Source of the DNA: Armigeres subalbatus
Taxonomy: Eukaryota > Arthropoda > Insecta > Diptera > Culicidae
NCBI RefSeq assembly: GCF_024139115.2
Contig: NC_085141.1
Location: 31,077,242-31,141,241, forward strand
DNA: 64,000 nucleotides
Reading direction: 5' to 3'
This document shows, one piece after another, positions 1 through 10,269 of this stretch. Each line of letters starts with the position of its first letter. Positions within the stretch are counted from its first letter, which is position 1. A model generated the notes under the pieces. That model did no database searches. It was given only the letters and a program-made list of their open reading frames with translations, and was not told the origin of the DNA. The translations under genes and the position numbers were made by a program.

Positions 1-431
1 CGGGTTTCGAAAGGACTCGAGAATGCCCCTGAAACTCGAACTACGCACGATCCATCGTCGCCTTGATCAACCGTGTCAGTTTATCCGGAAATCCGTGTTC
101 GTGCATTAGCTGCCATGCCATAGCAAGTCCCGATCGATTGTATCATATGCGGCTTTGAAGTCGATGAATGGATGATGTGTGGGCACGTTGTATTCGCGGC
201 ATTTCTGCAGTACTTGGCGAATGGCGAACACCTGGTCCGTGGTGGAGCGTTCGCCCCGCCTGGTACTGCCCCACGAACTCCCTTGCAATAGGTGCTAGTC
301 GACGGCATAAAATTTGGGAGAGTACCTTGTAGGCGGCGTTCAGCAATGTGATTGCGCAGTAGTTGCTACAATCCAGCTTATTGCCCTTTCTGTAGATGGG
401 ACACACGACACCTTCCATCCACTCTTGCAGC
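1..431 (-). pseudogene. LINE reverse transcriptase fragment (RTE-like), cut by window edge
   Basis: The minus strand encodes a broken piece of a non-LTR reverse transcriptase. Readable stretches include the block around 'CSNYCAITLLNAAYKVLSQI', a QYQAG motif and 'FIDFKAAYDTIDRDL', which are fingers/palm motifs of the RT domain. The same DNA, with scattered differences, recurs at about 44,384-44,810, so this is a second copy of that family. Relative to that copy it has small deletions (for example in the 'GFMGERSTTDQ' region) that break the frame. The continuation lies outside the window at the left. Clade assignment (RTE-like) is by resemblance only; the RT identity is secure. Confidence 0.85.
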
Positions 432-1703
432 AAACAGACGTTACAGCTTGAATATTTTTTCTGAAAAATCCATCACCCAACTCCTCCTTGCGAGCACGTT
501 ACACGGAACAATGTTTCGTATGACATTGTCACCAGAAGGCGCTGGAGTGAAATGTCAAACTCGAAGGATTACGACGCTAGCGCCTCTAGTTGTGAAACGT
601 AATTATGGTCGATTGTAATTTTTCTAGTGTTACGTTTGTTTGTCTGTGTTGTAACCGTGCTTTTGATCAATGTGGCCCATAGACTTCTTCACTAGGCAAA
701 TCCCACTGGTTTCTATTTTTTTATTATAAGAACTATAATTTACATCTCTCCTTCACAGGGGACCTAATGTGCAACTCGGAACATTTTTCACAATCGCTAT
801 GTTTGGTTCCGCAAAATCAATACCCGTGGCAACAATGCGAGAAGTTGACTGCACGACGCTAATTGCTGCCATGTGGATCGGGAATTCAATTAGCAGGTCC
901 ACTATCAGCGTGTAAAGATGAACTACTTTTTCACATTTTGTCACGGCAAATGGGTCTAGCGTTGGAGGGTTAGGTTGCGGTTTGTAATTAAATGGTTAGT
1001 AGGATAAACAGCTCACTTTGCACCTACTTAACCCGCTCAGTAACCAAACGTCAGCAAAATAATGACAAATGCTCGCATATTCACGGTCAGATGTAAACAA
1101 CGGGTTGAGACAAATTTCCTGTTGACCATATTTCTCAGGTACGAGTGTACGTCTTCTCAGTAAAGGCAAGTTGTGGTGTGATTCGGTGTGATAAGGCCTT
1201 CTACTGTTTGAGCACCGGAACAAAGCCACTTAACGTCACGTTTGAAAGTTTGTTTCTGAATGTGTTAAACTAAATCACCTACTCGAAACATTAAATTTTC
1301 CATTGTGATGCTATCAGGTATTCAAGCTGAATCCAATCCAGCATTCGATTCGCGGTCCGGAGTAACCTGCTCGTTTGTGAAAGATTTCATAGACTTCCTG
1401 GGCATGGGCACTGTACTCAAATCGGGCTTTTCACACACATTTTTAGAATGAAAGAGTGACGGAGATTGAAAACCTCATACAACATTCATATAGAATGCGC
1501 CATCATATGCTACAACTGGGAGCTGGAATTTACAGAGAAAGATATTTATCCCCTACGACAAAATTTAGTGGAGATGCCCCCCGTAGAGTTTAAAACCGTT
1601 CTCAGGGCCAGTTCATTGGACATATGCAAAAAGCTAGATTCTTATACAGCTCCCCTTATATCAAAATGTCGAAGCCACAAATTACATAACATAGGGTTAA
1701 TGT
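432..1703. other. No recognised gene
   Basis: This 1.3-kb stretch has only short open frames and no motif or repeat that I could place. It may be old repeat-derived DNA. Confidence 0.4.
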
Positions 1704-1893
1704 AGGCATTTTTGTCTTTTTGTCATAGTCTCGAAAACCATTAAAAGAGACACTTTTTTGCCAAACTCATCCGTACCAAATCGTAAGCTCAGGAGAAACG
1801 TTCTACTATAGTGGAGTTCTAGCAAATGGACGTTGCTTTCGTTGGTTTTAGCCTCTACGACGCGACGATGGACGGAAATACCTGTCGTGTCCC
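1704..1893 (+). repeat. Dispersed short repeat, copy 1 (second copy at 60,677)
   Basis: About 190 bp shared with 60,677-60,865 in the same orientation with point differences. Both begin AGGC..TATTTT/CATTTTTGTC and end GAAATACCTG(T/C)CGTGTCCC. The two ends of the 60.7-kb copy are roughly inverted repeats (GGCAGGTATTTTCGTC against GACG..GGAAATACCTGCC), so this is probably a small MITE-like family. No coding potential. Confidence 0.7.
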
Positions 1894-2744
1894 ATGTGTT
1901 TTTCGAATTTATTATTCAAAATATTCTTCACATCATAAAAATACGGTGATGAAAATTCATTGGTTGTTTAAAAATATTGTTTCAGCTCCATCATTTATTC
2001 ATCTCAAACATTATCAGCCGTGGCGTGAGGTACGAGCACTCAGGCTGCTCGTTAATCATTTATCGTTAATCGCAATCAGATCGATTGACAGGCTAATCGC
2101 TTTCAGTTGGTGAATAAATATTGATTCGTATTTCAAATTGCACGAGCTTTCAAAGCTATAGATTATAGCGAGGTAATTAGAATAATTTTGATCTTAGATT
2201 AACAGCATTGTAGATGACTTGGCACTGTGGTGTACAGTCTGTATTAAAGAAATTTCACATTCCTCGTTTCAACACCTGAGCAAACATGTTGACACAGATT
2301 CTAATTAATCATTCAATTTACAATGAGTTACAATGTGATGTGTTGTGAAGAACGAACGATCGTATACTAAGTATACGAAACGGCTTAGGCTCTAAAACTG
2401 AACTTTTGATATATGGCTCGGAGATCCATAATGTTATATGCCAGTCGGGCCAGCTCAACGAATTAAGGTTATGTCTGCATGTGTGTGTGTATAAAAATGT
2501 GAAACACACTTTTGACGTAGGACTACGTCTGTGTTTTCTATATTATGTGGTACACTTTGCGGTTGCGAAAACCGTCTCAAAAATACACGTTAATATCTCA
2601 GCCGTTCCTCGATAGATTTTCAATTGTCTTTTGGACCATTCGATCAAGATAGAGTCTACGCTTCTTTGTATTATTCTGAAAAACTGATTTCAACTATTTC
2701 AAATCAGAAAAAATATTTGAAGTTCTTTGAATAGAATGTATTCA
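1894..2744. other. No recognised gene
   Basis: AT-rich DNA with short open frames only. No motif recognised. Confidence 0.4.
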
Positions 2745-2827
2745 ACCGTTTACGACGAGTTTAGTACTTTCCATTTAATTTAACGTAGTAGAAATCAATG
2801 GAAGGTATTAAACTCGTCTTAGACGGT
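2745..2827. repeat. Foldback repeat, about 30-bp arms
   Basis: Arms at 2,745-2,774 and 2,798-2,827 are inverted copies with a few mismatches (ACCGTTTACGACGAGTTTAG against ACCGTCTAAGACGAGTTTAA in reverse complement). The same GACGAGTTTAGTACTTTCC segment recurs near 53,023, next to the large LINE. It is therefore part of a dispersed foldback family and is not a local regulatory hairpin. Confidence 0.7.
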
Positions 2828-2934
2828 ATTTCATATCGATAATTGGTAAAAAGTTTTGGAATAGGTAATCTAGCCAATCCCGTACATGCAACACAAGCAC
2901 ATACATAAAAATCATGCAACTTGCGGGCTTGGAT

Positions 2935-3640
2935 CTAATCCTCAGTTCTAAAAAGATTATGCATTAATGACCTCACGGAGTTAACTGTGCACGTCCCTAC
3001 GTTTATCCTCGATTGCTGCAACCAATGGTGGTTATGCACCACAACTGTATGCCGAAGGCTCTCCCGGGGATGTTTTGGGAAGTTTTCTTCGTCCAGGCAA
3101 CTTTGTAGGCAGCTCTTGAACATATCAGGTGCGCCAAGAATCGCGTGCTTAAGGACCAGATTAGGAATACAATCCGGACCTGGTGCCTTATTTAGCTTAA
3201 GTTTTCTTGCAACGGCGATAAGCTCATCGTTAGTCACTAGCGGTACCATATTCAATGACTCGTACAGTGTGGCGGACCAGTCCGATGAGTCTTGCTTCGG
3301 GAACAAATCTTCAACGATGCTGGCTAACATCTTCGGGGATTTCTTAAGAGTTTTGCTGTTGGTCCTAGCCATCACTACCCTGTATGCATCCCCCCATGGA
3401 GTATTATTGGCCATCCTACACAGCTCTTCAAAGCAAGCTCTCTTACTACATTCGATTTCGTAGTTCATAGCTCTGCTCTCTGAACCTTGATTGAAACACC
3501 CGGCGTCCCCTGCGATTCTAGCACGTCGCAACCTTCTTTTAGCTCTAAGACAGATTCTGCGAAGATCAGCTATCGTGCTCGTTCACCAGTGCACCGGTTT
3601 GCGGTTGCCGGTTGGCATAGTCCTCCTGGGCATTGTTACA
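2935..3640 (-). pseudogene. R1-like LINE ORF2, RT N-terminal part
   Basis: The longest open frame (3,531 to 2,935, 198 residues) carries the arginine-rich linker (KRRLRRARIAG), an 'NTPWGDAYRVVM' segment and 'LNKAPGPDCIPN', the conserved K-A-P-G-P-D-x-I motif at the start of the RT domain of R1/jockey-type LINEs. Upstream, 3,640-3,532 continues the same protein but with an in-frame stop. After 'ENFPKHP' the frame slips and protein similarity fades, and no YxDD motif follows, so the RT is truncated near 2,935. The SINE at 3,652 separates it from its endonuclease. Confidence 0.8.
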
Positions 3641-3653
3641 TCACATGCTCGTG

Positions 3654-3751
3654 TTCTTCTTCTTCTTCTTCTTCTTCTTCTTCTTCTTCTTCTTCTTCTT
3701 CTTCTTCTTCTTCTTCTTCTTCTTCTTCTTCTTCTTCTTCTTCTTCTTCTT
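3654..3751 (+). repeat. (TTC)n microsatellite, SINE tail
   Basis: About 32 uninterrupted TTC triplets. This is the triplet tail of the minus-strand SINE. Apparent poly-Ser or poly-Leu reading frames through it are artefacts. Confidence 0.95.
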
Positions 3752-3965
3752 GGCATAACATCCCCACACTGGGACAGAGCCGCCTCGCAGCTTAGTGTTC
3801 ATAAAGCACTTCCACAGTTATTAACTGCGAGGTTTCTAAGCCAAGTTACCATTTTTGCATTCGTATATCATGAGGCTAACACGATGATACTTTTATGCCA
3901 AGGGAAGTCGAGGCAATTTCCAAACCGATAATTGTCTAGACCGGCGCCGGGAATCGAGCTCAACC

Positions 3966-4580
3966 AGAGCATTAGTGATTAATCATAGATTTAATCATGA
4001 TTAATGAATAATGGGTTATTTAATCATTATTCATTAATCATAATCATACAAAAAATATGATTTAATCATTAATCACTAATCGTTAATCATAGATTTTTAC
4101 ATTCAATCATTAATCACTAATCATATTCATAATTGTTTAGAGTTTATTCATTAATCATCAATTTTAATCATGGCATACATCGCTTTTATTCATTAATCTT
4201 TAATCATAATCATATAATTTTTATACCTTTCAATAACCCAATTTGGAAGAAAGGTTACATGACTATTGATCATTATGTAAATCATTCAATTCAATTATTC
4301 ATAATAATTAATCATTAATCATATCGATCGTTAATCATTAATCATACACATGTTGTGTCAACATTTAATCACGATCAGTAATCGTTAATCATACTCCAAA
4401 CGTTTTATTCATTAATCATAATCGTTAATCATTGTGAAAAAAATATTTTAATCGTTAATCATAATCATTAATCATTGTCAAAAATGAATAAATCATTAAT
4501 CATAATCTTTAATCATAGGTTGAATGATTTAATCATAGCCAATTTAATCATTCATTGGAAGCTTTATTCATTAACGCTCT
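3966..4580. mobile_element. MITE-like element made of ATTAATCAT-type repeats, 10-bp target duplication
   Basis: This 615-bp insertion is bounded by a short TIR: AGAGCATTAGTGA at the left and, in reverse complement, AGAGCGTTAATGA at the right. It is flanked by the direct repeat GAGCTCAACC at 3,956-3,965 and 4,581-4,590, which in intact SINE copies is a single segment. Nearly all of the interior consists of degenerate ATTAATCAT / TTAATCATAATC motifs on one strand. It has no coding potential. A 9-11 bp duplication is typical of Mutator-like elements, so a MULE-mobilised MITE is the likeliest class, but the TIR is too short to be sure. Confidence 0.75.
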
Positions 4581-4659
4581 GAGCTCAACCACCCGGCATG
4601 GTCTTGCTTTGTAGTCGCGCGTCTTACCGCACGGCTAAGGAGGGCCCACCATGCTCGGG

Positions 4660-5240
4660 TTAGAACATTGGATAACTCATCATCACTAAGGCCTAGAATC
4701 CGATTTTCCCACCGTAGTGATCTTTCCAGCAGTTCTGGTTCGAACTGCGAGGTACGCCATCCTAGATTTGCTTTACTGATCCGCCTATTGGTTCTGTTGT
4801 GGGTATAGCTGACCATAAAACGTACTTCCTGATGGTCACTAGCAGTGACCCTTTGTGAACCCTCCATTCAGGCTCCACCGTCCATCCCGCGCTGCAGAAG
4901 GTCACATCGATGCATGACTCGCCATTCGGTCCTCTGAACGTTGACGCTTGGCCCTCGTTCAGCAAGACTACGTTCAGTATCGCTAGAGACTCTAGCAGGA
5001 TATGACCTCTAGCGTTAGTGAACCGAGAGGCCCAATCCACTGCCCACGCGTTGAAGTCACCTGCTACAACTAATGGTTTAAGACCAGTTAGTCTCGCTAC
5101 AAGATTATCTAACACCCTAGTATACTGCTCTATGCTCCATCTTGGAGGACAATAGCAGCTGCAAAAGTAAACTCCGTTTACCTTTGCTATAACAAAACCC
5201 TCATCATCAGGATGGGGTACCTCTCGCAAGTCCAGATGGT
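4660..5240 (-). pseudogene. R1-like LINE endonuclease domain
   Basis: Two overlapping frames (5,229-4,762 and 4,867-4,571) together read as an APE-type endonuclease. Visible motifs are VYFCSCYCPPRW, 'LVVAGDFNAWAVDW' (catalytic GDFNA block), 'STFRGPNGESCIDVTF' (the S-x-IDV block) and, after a frameshift near 4,860, 'VTASDHQEVRF' (the SDH active-site block). In LINEs this domain nicks the genomic target to prime reverse transcription. The protein continues towards lower coordinates until the SINE insertion at 4,649. The frameshift inactivates it. Confidence 0.85.
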
Positions 5241-6155
5241 CACTATTCCGGACTTATCCGCAACCCATACGGTATGGGTCGGACAGCATGGCAACATCAG
5301 TCGTATTCTCGTGCACCGACTGTTGTAGCAGCTACTTGCATGACCGAGCTCGTCTGGGGGCCGGACAGGCCTGCCCACCGGATGGGTATTTTTTGTCTGT
5401 GCCAGGACCACAGATCAAACACTTCAGTGCGGTCTGAAGTGTGAGCCTTGTGACCTTCAGCTCCACACCTACGCAAAGCCGACTCCGATTAGGACCTTTG
5501 CAGTCATATGACTTAAGTCCGCACTTGAAGCGCTCACCGAGCATACCGACCAACCCACCTTCAACTTGGCCTTATCCAGCACCTTCTTGGCGTCAGCCAG
5601 AGGTACCTGGAATGAGGCAACCTGCGTTTCAGTATAACCTTTCCGCAACCGAATCGCGGTATCCTGGATTTCAACGCCACACTGATCTCTCAGTGCAGCT
5701 ACCAGTAGTCTTCTGGGCATATGGCTCTCACATAAAACGCATCACCCAGCACCTCTTCTGTGAACGCAGTTGATCAGCGCAGAATCCCGCTTCAGAACGA
5801 GGATCATCTCGCTCTTCTGCGTTCTATGGATGCAGTTGACATCATCCCCTATGCCTGTGAGCTTTTTATCTCCTGCAAAGCCTGCAGAGCGTCTGAATAG
5901 CTCTTACCATCAGCCTTTGTCCTTCCTTCCATGACCATTGGAAGGTGTACCCTTTCCTCTACAGGCACTCCCCTTCTTGGCCAATGGCGCTTTCGCCTCC
6001 TCTGCCACTTTTTGCGCCTTCTTAGCCTTTTTCAGGTTCACAACTTCCCTACAGGGCAGGACTTCCTCCCAGCGAACTTCGGTAGTCTTCGTAGAAGGAG
6101 GGACTGGTTTCCGTCATTCCGTAGCACAGACTTCTTAAAGTCCTTGTTGTACTTC

Positions 6156-6530
6156 CAAGGATGTTATCGATCATTTAGTATTCTGCGTTCGATCATTTAG
6201 TAGTTTATCAATAACTCATTCCAGAGGCTAAATTTCAAAATGTGTTGCATGGTGGACTTTTAGTGCGAAGGTTTTGCTACAACTCTCCTTAACATACTTA
6301 TACTAAATGATAACAAAATATGCAATCATCTAGTATAAGCTACTACTACTAGCGCTATAACTCCGTTATTAGTAAAATTCAAACAATGAATTGTTAGGCA
6401 GAGTTGTAGATTTACCTCTGCACTAGAAGTCCACCATACAACACATTTTGAAATTTAGCCTCTGGAATGAGTTATTGCCAAACTACTAAATGATCAAAGG
6501 CAGATTACTAAATGATCGATAACATCCTTG
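6156..6530. mobile_element. hAT-type MITE (TIR CAAGGATGTTATCGATCA, 8-bp TSD)
   Basis: 375 bp with almost perfect TIRs of about 50 bp beginning CAAGGATGTTATCGATC. The 8-bp direct repeat TGTACTTC flanks it at 6,148-6,155 and 6,531-6,538. An 8-bp duplication with a CA-initial TIR fits the hAT superfamily. It has no coding sequence. A sibling copy is at 24,337-24,817. It is inserted in the R1-like gag remnant. Confidence 0.9.
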
Positions 6531-6658
6531 TGTACTTCCCGCCGTTGTCCAGAAAGGACATGATCACGTCCGTTTCGTCTGTAATCACCTCCATTTTCTA
6601 GCATCCGCTCTCCTTGTGACTGGTCAGGGTAGCTCCGTCCATCTTGATCTCCTGCCAC

Positions 6659-6734
6659 GGTAATTCAGGTAATTTGGTTCAGACAATGTCATTAACTGCA
6701 GACTTTCGAAATTCATTAAGTAATACTAATTCAT
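6659..6734. repeat. 76-bp direct repeat, copy 1
   Basis: Matches 8,023-8,098 with one mismatch (GGTAATTCAGGTAATTTGG ... ACTAATTCAT) in the same orientation, 1,364 bp apart. Flanks on both sides differ. Here it interrupts the gag remnant of the R1-like LINE, so it is an insertion rather than part of that element. Confidence 0.85.
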
Positions 6735-7060
6735 GCTTGCCACGCTTTTCTGTATTGCCAGCATCTGGTGATCGGTGGGGCGGCCAGTTAAGGATACTTC
6801 GTCTGGTGAAGGGATCCACATTTTCGTCAGACGCTTCTCCCTCTCCACTCAATCATGTTTTTTGGTTTTGGTCGACATTTTGGTCCCACGAGTGGTGCGA
6901 GAAAATAGGTCCGCCTCGCCAGAGCTCCGCAATAACGTAGTATATGAACGTTATACTGTGGGGGTGCCGGGACATAGTGTATCCATTGTACTTGCCACAC
7001 AAGCTACAATTTCATGCAATGGCGGCATAGAAAAGCATTTAATTAATAGCTGAGGAAATG

Positions 7061-7320
7061 CTAATAGAATACTAAGTTGGAAAGCAGAAGCTGAAGTACG
7101 ATAACATCAACGGCCAATTGATCCCACCAAGATGTAGAACGGAACCGTTTCTGGGCCCATAAGCTGTTAAGCAGATTAGTTTGTTCTTGATAATGGGGTT
7201 CCCTTCGTGTGCCCAACAGGTAATGTGTCCCTCTTAGTGACGCCGTGCGTGCTTGTAATCCGCTACCGATGACAACTTTCTGTTTTTGCCACGCAATTGT
7301 GTTCTGTTCTGCGCTTCGAG
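7061..7320 (-). other. Unrecognised open stretch
   Basis: About 87 codons without a stop on the minus strand, following on from GGAATTCC-type repeat sequence at its N-terminal side. It ends at a TAG near 7,061. The readable protein (for example 'RREPHYQEQTNLLNSLWAQK') is not low-complexity, but I do not recognise it and no start codon is independent of the repeat. It could be a relic of a retroelement or a chance open frame. Confidence 0.2.
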
Positions 7321-7427
7321 CACCTAAATTTCTCCGGAGTTTCTTCAGAAGCAGAAGGAATTTTTCGGGAAGCTTCACCAGGATTTGGCGAAAAGTATTT
7401 CCAAGAATTCTTCCCGGAATTCCTAAC

Positions 7428-7429
<2 letters not shown>

Positions 7430-7459
<30 letters not shown>

Positions 7460-7735
7460 TTGGCATTACATCCCCACACTGGGACAGAGCCGACTCGCAG
7501 CTTAGTGTTCATTAAACACTTCCACAGTTATTAACTGCGAGGTTTCTAAGCCAGGTTACCATTTTTGCATTCGTATATCATGAGGCTAACACGATGATAC
7601 TTTTATGCCCAGGGAAGTCGAGACAATTTACTATCCGAAAATTGCCTAGACCGGCACCGGGAATCGAACCCAGCCACCCTCAGCATGGTCTTGCTTTGTA
7701 GCCGCGCGTCTTACAGCACGCCTAAGGAGGGCCCC
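7430..7735 (-). mobile_element. Feilai-like tRNA-derived SINE, copy 2 (complete)
   Basis: Same family as the copy at 3,652-4,649 but uninterrupted. On the minus strand it has a tRNA-like head at 7,735-7,660 (box A near TAGGCGTGCTGTAAGACGC, box B GGGTTCGATTCCCGG), a body to about 7,460 and a (GAA)10 tail at 7,459-7,430. The direct repeat AATTCCTAACAC at 7,418-7,429 and 7,743-7,754 is the likely target duplication; a few bases of the local AATTCCTA repeat lie between the right copy and the SINE. It sits in a GGAATTCC-type minisatellite. Expected RNA polymerase III transcript; no protein. Confidence 0.9.
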
Positions 7736-8020
7736 AATTCCTAATTCCTAACACATTCCATCCAAATTCCTCCAGCTTTCCAAGTTTCTTCGAGAATTTC
7801 TTCGGAAGTTCCTTTCGGAAGAAATTCTTTTGAAGGTTCCACCATAAATTAGTTGGGAAGTTCCTCCTAGAATTCCTTGGAAAGTTCCTTCAAGAATTCT
7901 TCCCGGAATTCCTACAAAAGTTCCATAAAAATTTTTCAAGAAATTTCTTCAAGAATTTGTTTGGAAGTTTCTCCAGGAATTCCTTCGGAAGTTCCTCAGG
8001 AAGTTCTTCCGGAAGACTCT
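7736..8020. repeat. GGAATTCC/GGAAGTTCC-type degenerate minisatellite
   Basis: Tandem, diverged units of roughly 20-30 bp built from 'GGAAGTTCCTCCAGGAATTC'-like words. The same word family appears at 10,270-10,960 and 17,620-18,270. No gene. Confidence 0.75.
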
Positions 8021-8022
8021 CA

Positions 8023-8098
8023 GGTAATTCAGGTAATTTGGTTCAGACAATGTCATTAACTGCAGACTTTCGAAATTTATTAAGTAATACTAATTCAT
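8023..8098. repeat. 76-bp direct repeat, copy 2
   Basis: Partner of 6,659-6,734 with one mismatch. It begins directly at the end of the GGAAGTTCC minisatellite. Confidence 0.85.
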
Positions 8099-8444
8099 TC
8101 AATTCCAGTTTCCTTCCAAATATTTCACAAAAGACTTCAAGAATTGAACCGCATATGCACGTTTCGACAGCCCTCACGTATTGTGGAACTCTCCTTGCCC
8201 TGCAAAAGAAGGTATCACACATCTGCCAATCCGGAGGTGCTTAATGATTAATGTATTGGTACCTGCACCGAGCTGAGATATCTACCGTCTAAGCGACTCT
8301 CCGACCCAGCGTTAGCAGCACCTCTACACTAGTGCATTGTCCAGCAGCTCGAGCATGTACATTTACATGGACATAAGCGCATTATTTACAAGGCATTGCA
8401 CATTATAATAAAATGATGATCTTAGCGTGCATGAACATGCGCAT

Positions 8445-9318
8445 TAGAGTGGGGCGCCATGATCTTTTTTCAAATCAATGGTTTTTCGAAGCCATTCTGG
8501 GTCCTGAACAACTGTGCAGAATTTGGGACCAATTGGTTGCTTCTTCGCTTTCATCGCGTTTGAAGTTTGTATGGAAATTAGTATGAGAGAACGTATATTT
8601 TTGCATTTCTACTACTAGAGGTTTCAATTCATCATAAACCAAGTGGCACATTGCGTTAAAGTTTAACCCACAAGTTACCGAAAAACTTTACTGAAGAAGG
8701 CACGTTGCTGGAACGTCCACGAAAAAAGTTATAACGCTTCGATTCGAAGATTGAGTGTTCAAACCATATGCAAAAAATCGTTTATTCTGACAGCACTGCC
8801 GAACTACGTAGACCAATAATTTAACTGAATGTTATTTGAAAATATTTGATCTTATAGGCTAATGGGGGTTATCCGGAATCATTTCACAAAGAAAAAATTC
8901 CGGCCAGGAAGATGGGTTTTGCCCTCGATAACCATAGGTTGTCTGGTAGTGCTGTCAGAAACATTGGTTTCTTGCATATGGTTTGAACAATCAATTTTTG
9001 AAACGTAAGAACATTTTTTGTAGACCTTCCAGCTACGTACCTTCTTTGGCAAAGGCTTTCGGCATCAGACTATATGCTAACGTATTGAGTCACGTGATTG
9101 ACGATAAATTGAAACCGCTAAGAGCAAAAATGTAAAAAAGTATGTTTTCCCATACTAATCTTCATATAAATTTTCAAACGCGATGCGGCATGCGAGGTGC
9201 AACCAATCAAGCCCATATTTTGCACAGATAATTGGGGTCCCAAAACGATTCAGAAAAACCTTGATCTCATTTGATCGGACGAAGTTTGCATTTTTTCAAA
9301 CAACTGCGCCCCACTCTA
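8445..9318. mobile_element. hAT-like non-autonomous element (TIR TAGAGTGGGGCGC, TSD ATGCGCAT)
   Basis: 874-bp element. The left end is TAGAGTGGGGCGC and the right end GCGCCCCACTCTA. The flanking 8-bp repeat ATGCGCAT at 8,437-8,444 and 9,319-9,326 is itself a palindrome. The TIR form (TAGAG..GGGC) and the 8-bp duplication are typical of hAT elements. Its long subterminal parts are weakly inverted (phrases such as 'CATACTAAT' and 'GAGTCACGTGATTGACGATA'). Related fragments lie at 19,441-19,720 (reverse) and 24,200-24,920. It has no transposase. Confidence 0.85.
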
Positions 9319-9458
9319 ATGCGCATATTTAGCAATTTTTTAAACATTTCACAACACTAAACCCGACCGCGGTCAATGCTCTAGTTCTATTGTTCTGCAC
9401 AAAGTAGAGCGCGATAACCAACTGCACTCGAACTTTGTACTGGGTTTGTAAAGAATTA

Positions 9459-10208
9459 GGGTAAGACGGTATAATGCGCCCCACCTGGCCAAAACGCTCT
9501 CCCCCTGATTTCTAGAAAACTATAACTAATTGAGGGTCAAAATCAGTTGGAACCTTATAATATTTGTAAAACCATCATACTATGTGAATGTGAAAGTATT
9601 TTTGTATTACATAATAAAAATAATAGCAAAATACAAAAAGTTACAGTTTCGATATAACTTTCAACATTCTGGAGCGACGATAGCATACTATCCGCAAAAC
9701 ATGCACTGGAACACTCAGTTGGGTAACAAAATAACTTTTCGCAGTGGTTAATATGATATAAAATTGCTTCGATCTTCAAAAATGTAACGTTTTTTAAAAA
9801 TATGTTTCACTGGTCACAACGCCCCAGTGTAGGCAGGACGATATGCCCTTACCAACTGGCCACATGCGCGGCGAGCTTAGTTGCTTCCAAATTATATGGA
9901 AACTATTGAAATGTGATTCAAACCTGCTTAAATGGACTTATGTTGGTTTTTAATGTCAAGCACATAAGGATTTGTAACCTTTTTATTATGGGATTGATAA
10001 AATACTAATGAAGGGCTATGAAACGTCATTGGTTAAGGTAGGGCGTATTACCCAGGCACTCTTAGAAATCATTTTTTTCACTACTCACGGGCAATGCATT
10101 TGCGACTTCCTGGACTACCAAATAACACAAAGTTTGCACAAATTGTGTTGAAAAGTAAAAAGTTATCTAGGAGTTGCCTTTAGGGGGGCAAATTATACCG
10201 TCTTACCC
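9459..10208. mobile_element. TIR element (GGGTAAGACGGTATAAT)
   Basis: 750-bp element whose ends are inverted copies: GGGTAAGACGGTATAATGCG at the left and, in reverse complement, GGGTAAGACGGTATAATTTG at the right. I could not fix a clear target duplication. The interior is AT-rich with short frames only. Non-autonomous. Confidence 0.75.
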
Positions 10209-10269
10209 CAAATTTTAAAATGGTTTAACGTTGATAGCCAATAGCTTCAATATTATTGGAAAATAGCTG

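Larger units (their letters stand above)
3652..4649 (-). mobile_element. Feilai-like tRNA-derived SINE, copy 1 (interrupted)
   Basis: Read on the minus strand, the SINE starts at 4,649 with a tRNA-like head (box A TTAGCCGTGCGGTAAGACGC, box B region near GATTCCCGG) and continues through a tRNA-unrelated body (3,955-3,752). It ends in a (GAA)n tail, seen on plus as (TTC)n at 3,654-3,751. The flanking duplication CATGCTCG at 3,644-3,651 and 4,650-4,657 marks the target site, inside the R1-like LINE. A 615-bp MITE at 3,966-4,580 splits the tRNA head from the body. The layout (tRNA-related head, unique body, triplet tail) is the one described for Feilai of Aedes aegypti; the family name is from memory. 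Confidence 0.85.
5330..6884 (-). pseudogene. R1-like LINE gag (ORF1) remnant
   Basis: Minus-strand pieces of a gag-like protein. The segment at 5,720-5,469 contains 'DQCGVEIQDTAIRLRKGYTE' and 'DAKKVLDKAKLKVGW'. The next piece (5,553-5,332) contains 'KSYDCKGPNRSRLC' and 'LKCLICGPGTDKKYPSGGQA', remains of the CCHC zinc knuckles that bind element RNA. Some knuckle cysteines and histidines are lost through frameshifts. An ATG near 6,884 (MSTKTKK) is a plausible original start. The hAT-type MITE (6,156-6,530) and a 76-bp repeat (6,659-6,734) lie inside the gene. Non-functional. Confidence 0.75.
2935..7050 (-). mobile_element. Degenerate R1-like non-LTR retrotransposon, interrupted by later insertions
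   Basis: On the minus strand, in element order from high to low coordinates, I can read gag (about 6,884-5,330), an apurinic-type endonuclease (about 5,240-4,660) and the first part of the reverse transcriptase (about 3,640-2,935). The RT palm and everything 3' of it are missing. Three later insertions split it: a SINE (3,652-4,649), a hAT-type MITE (6,156-6,530) and a 76-bp repeat (6,659-6,734). All three coding regions carry frameshifts and stops, so this is a dead copy. Assignment to the R1 clade rests on gag and RT linker sequence resemblance recalled from insect elements, not on a search. Confidence 0.8.

Noticed and set aside
3487..3931. Plus-strand frames with poly-Ser or poly-Leu runs
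   Set aside because: They run through the (TTC)n tail of a SINE and its body; no start context or domain.
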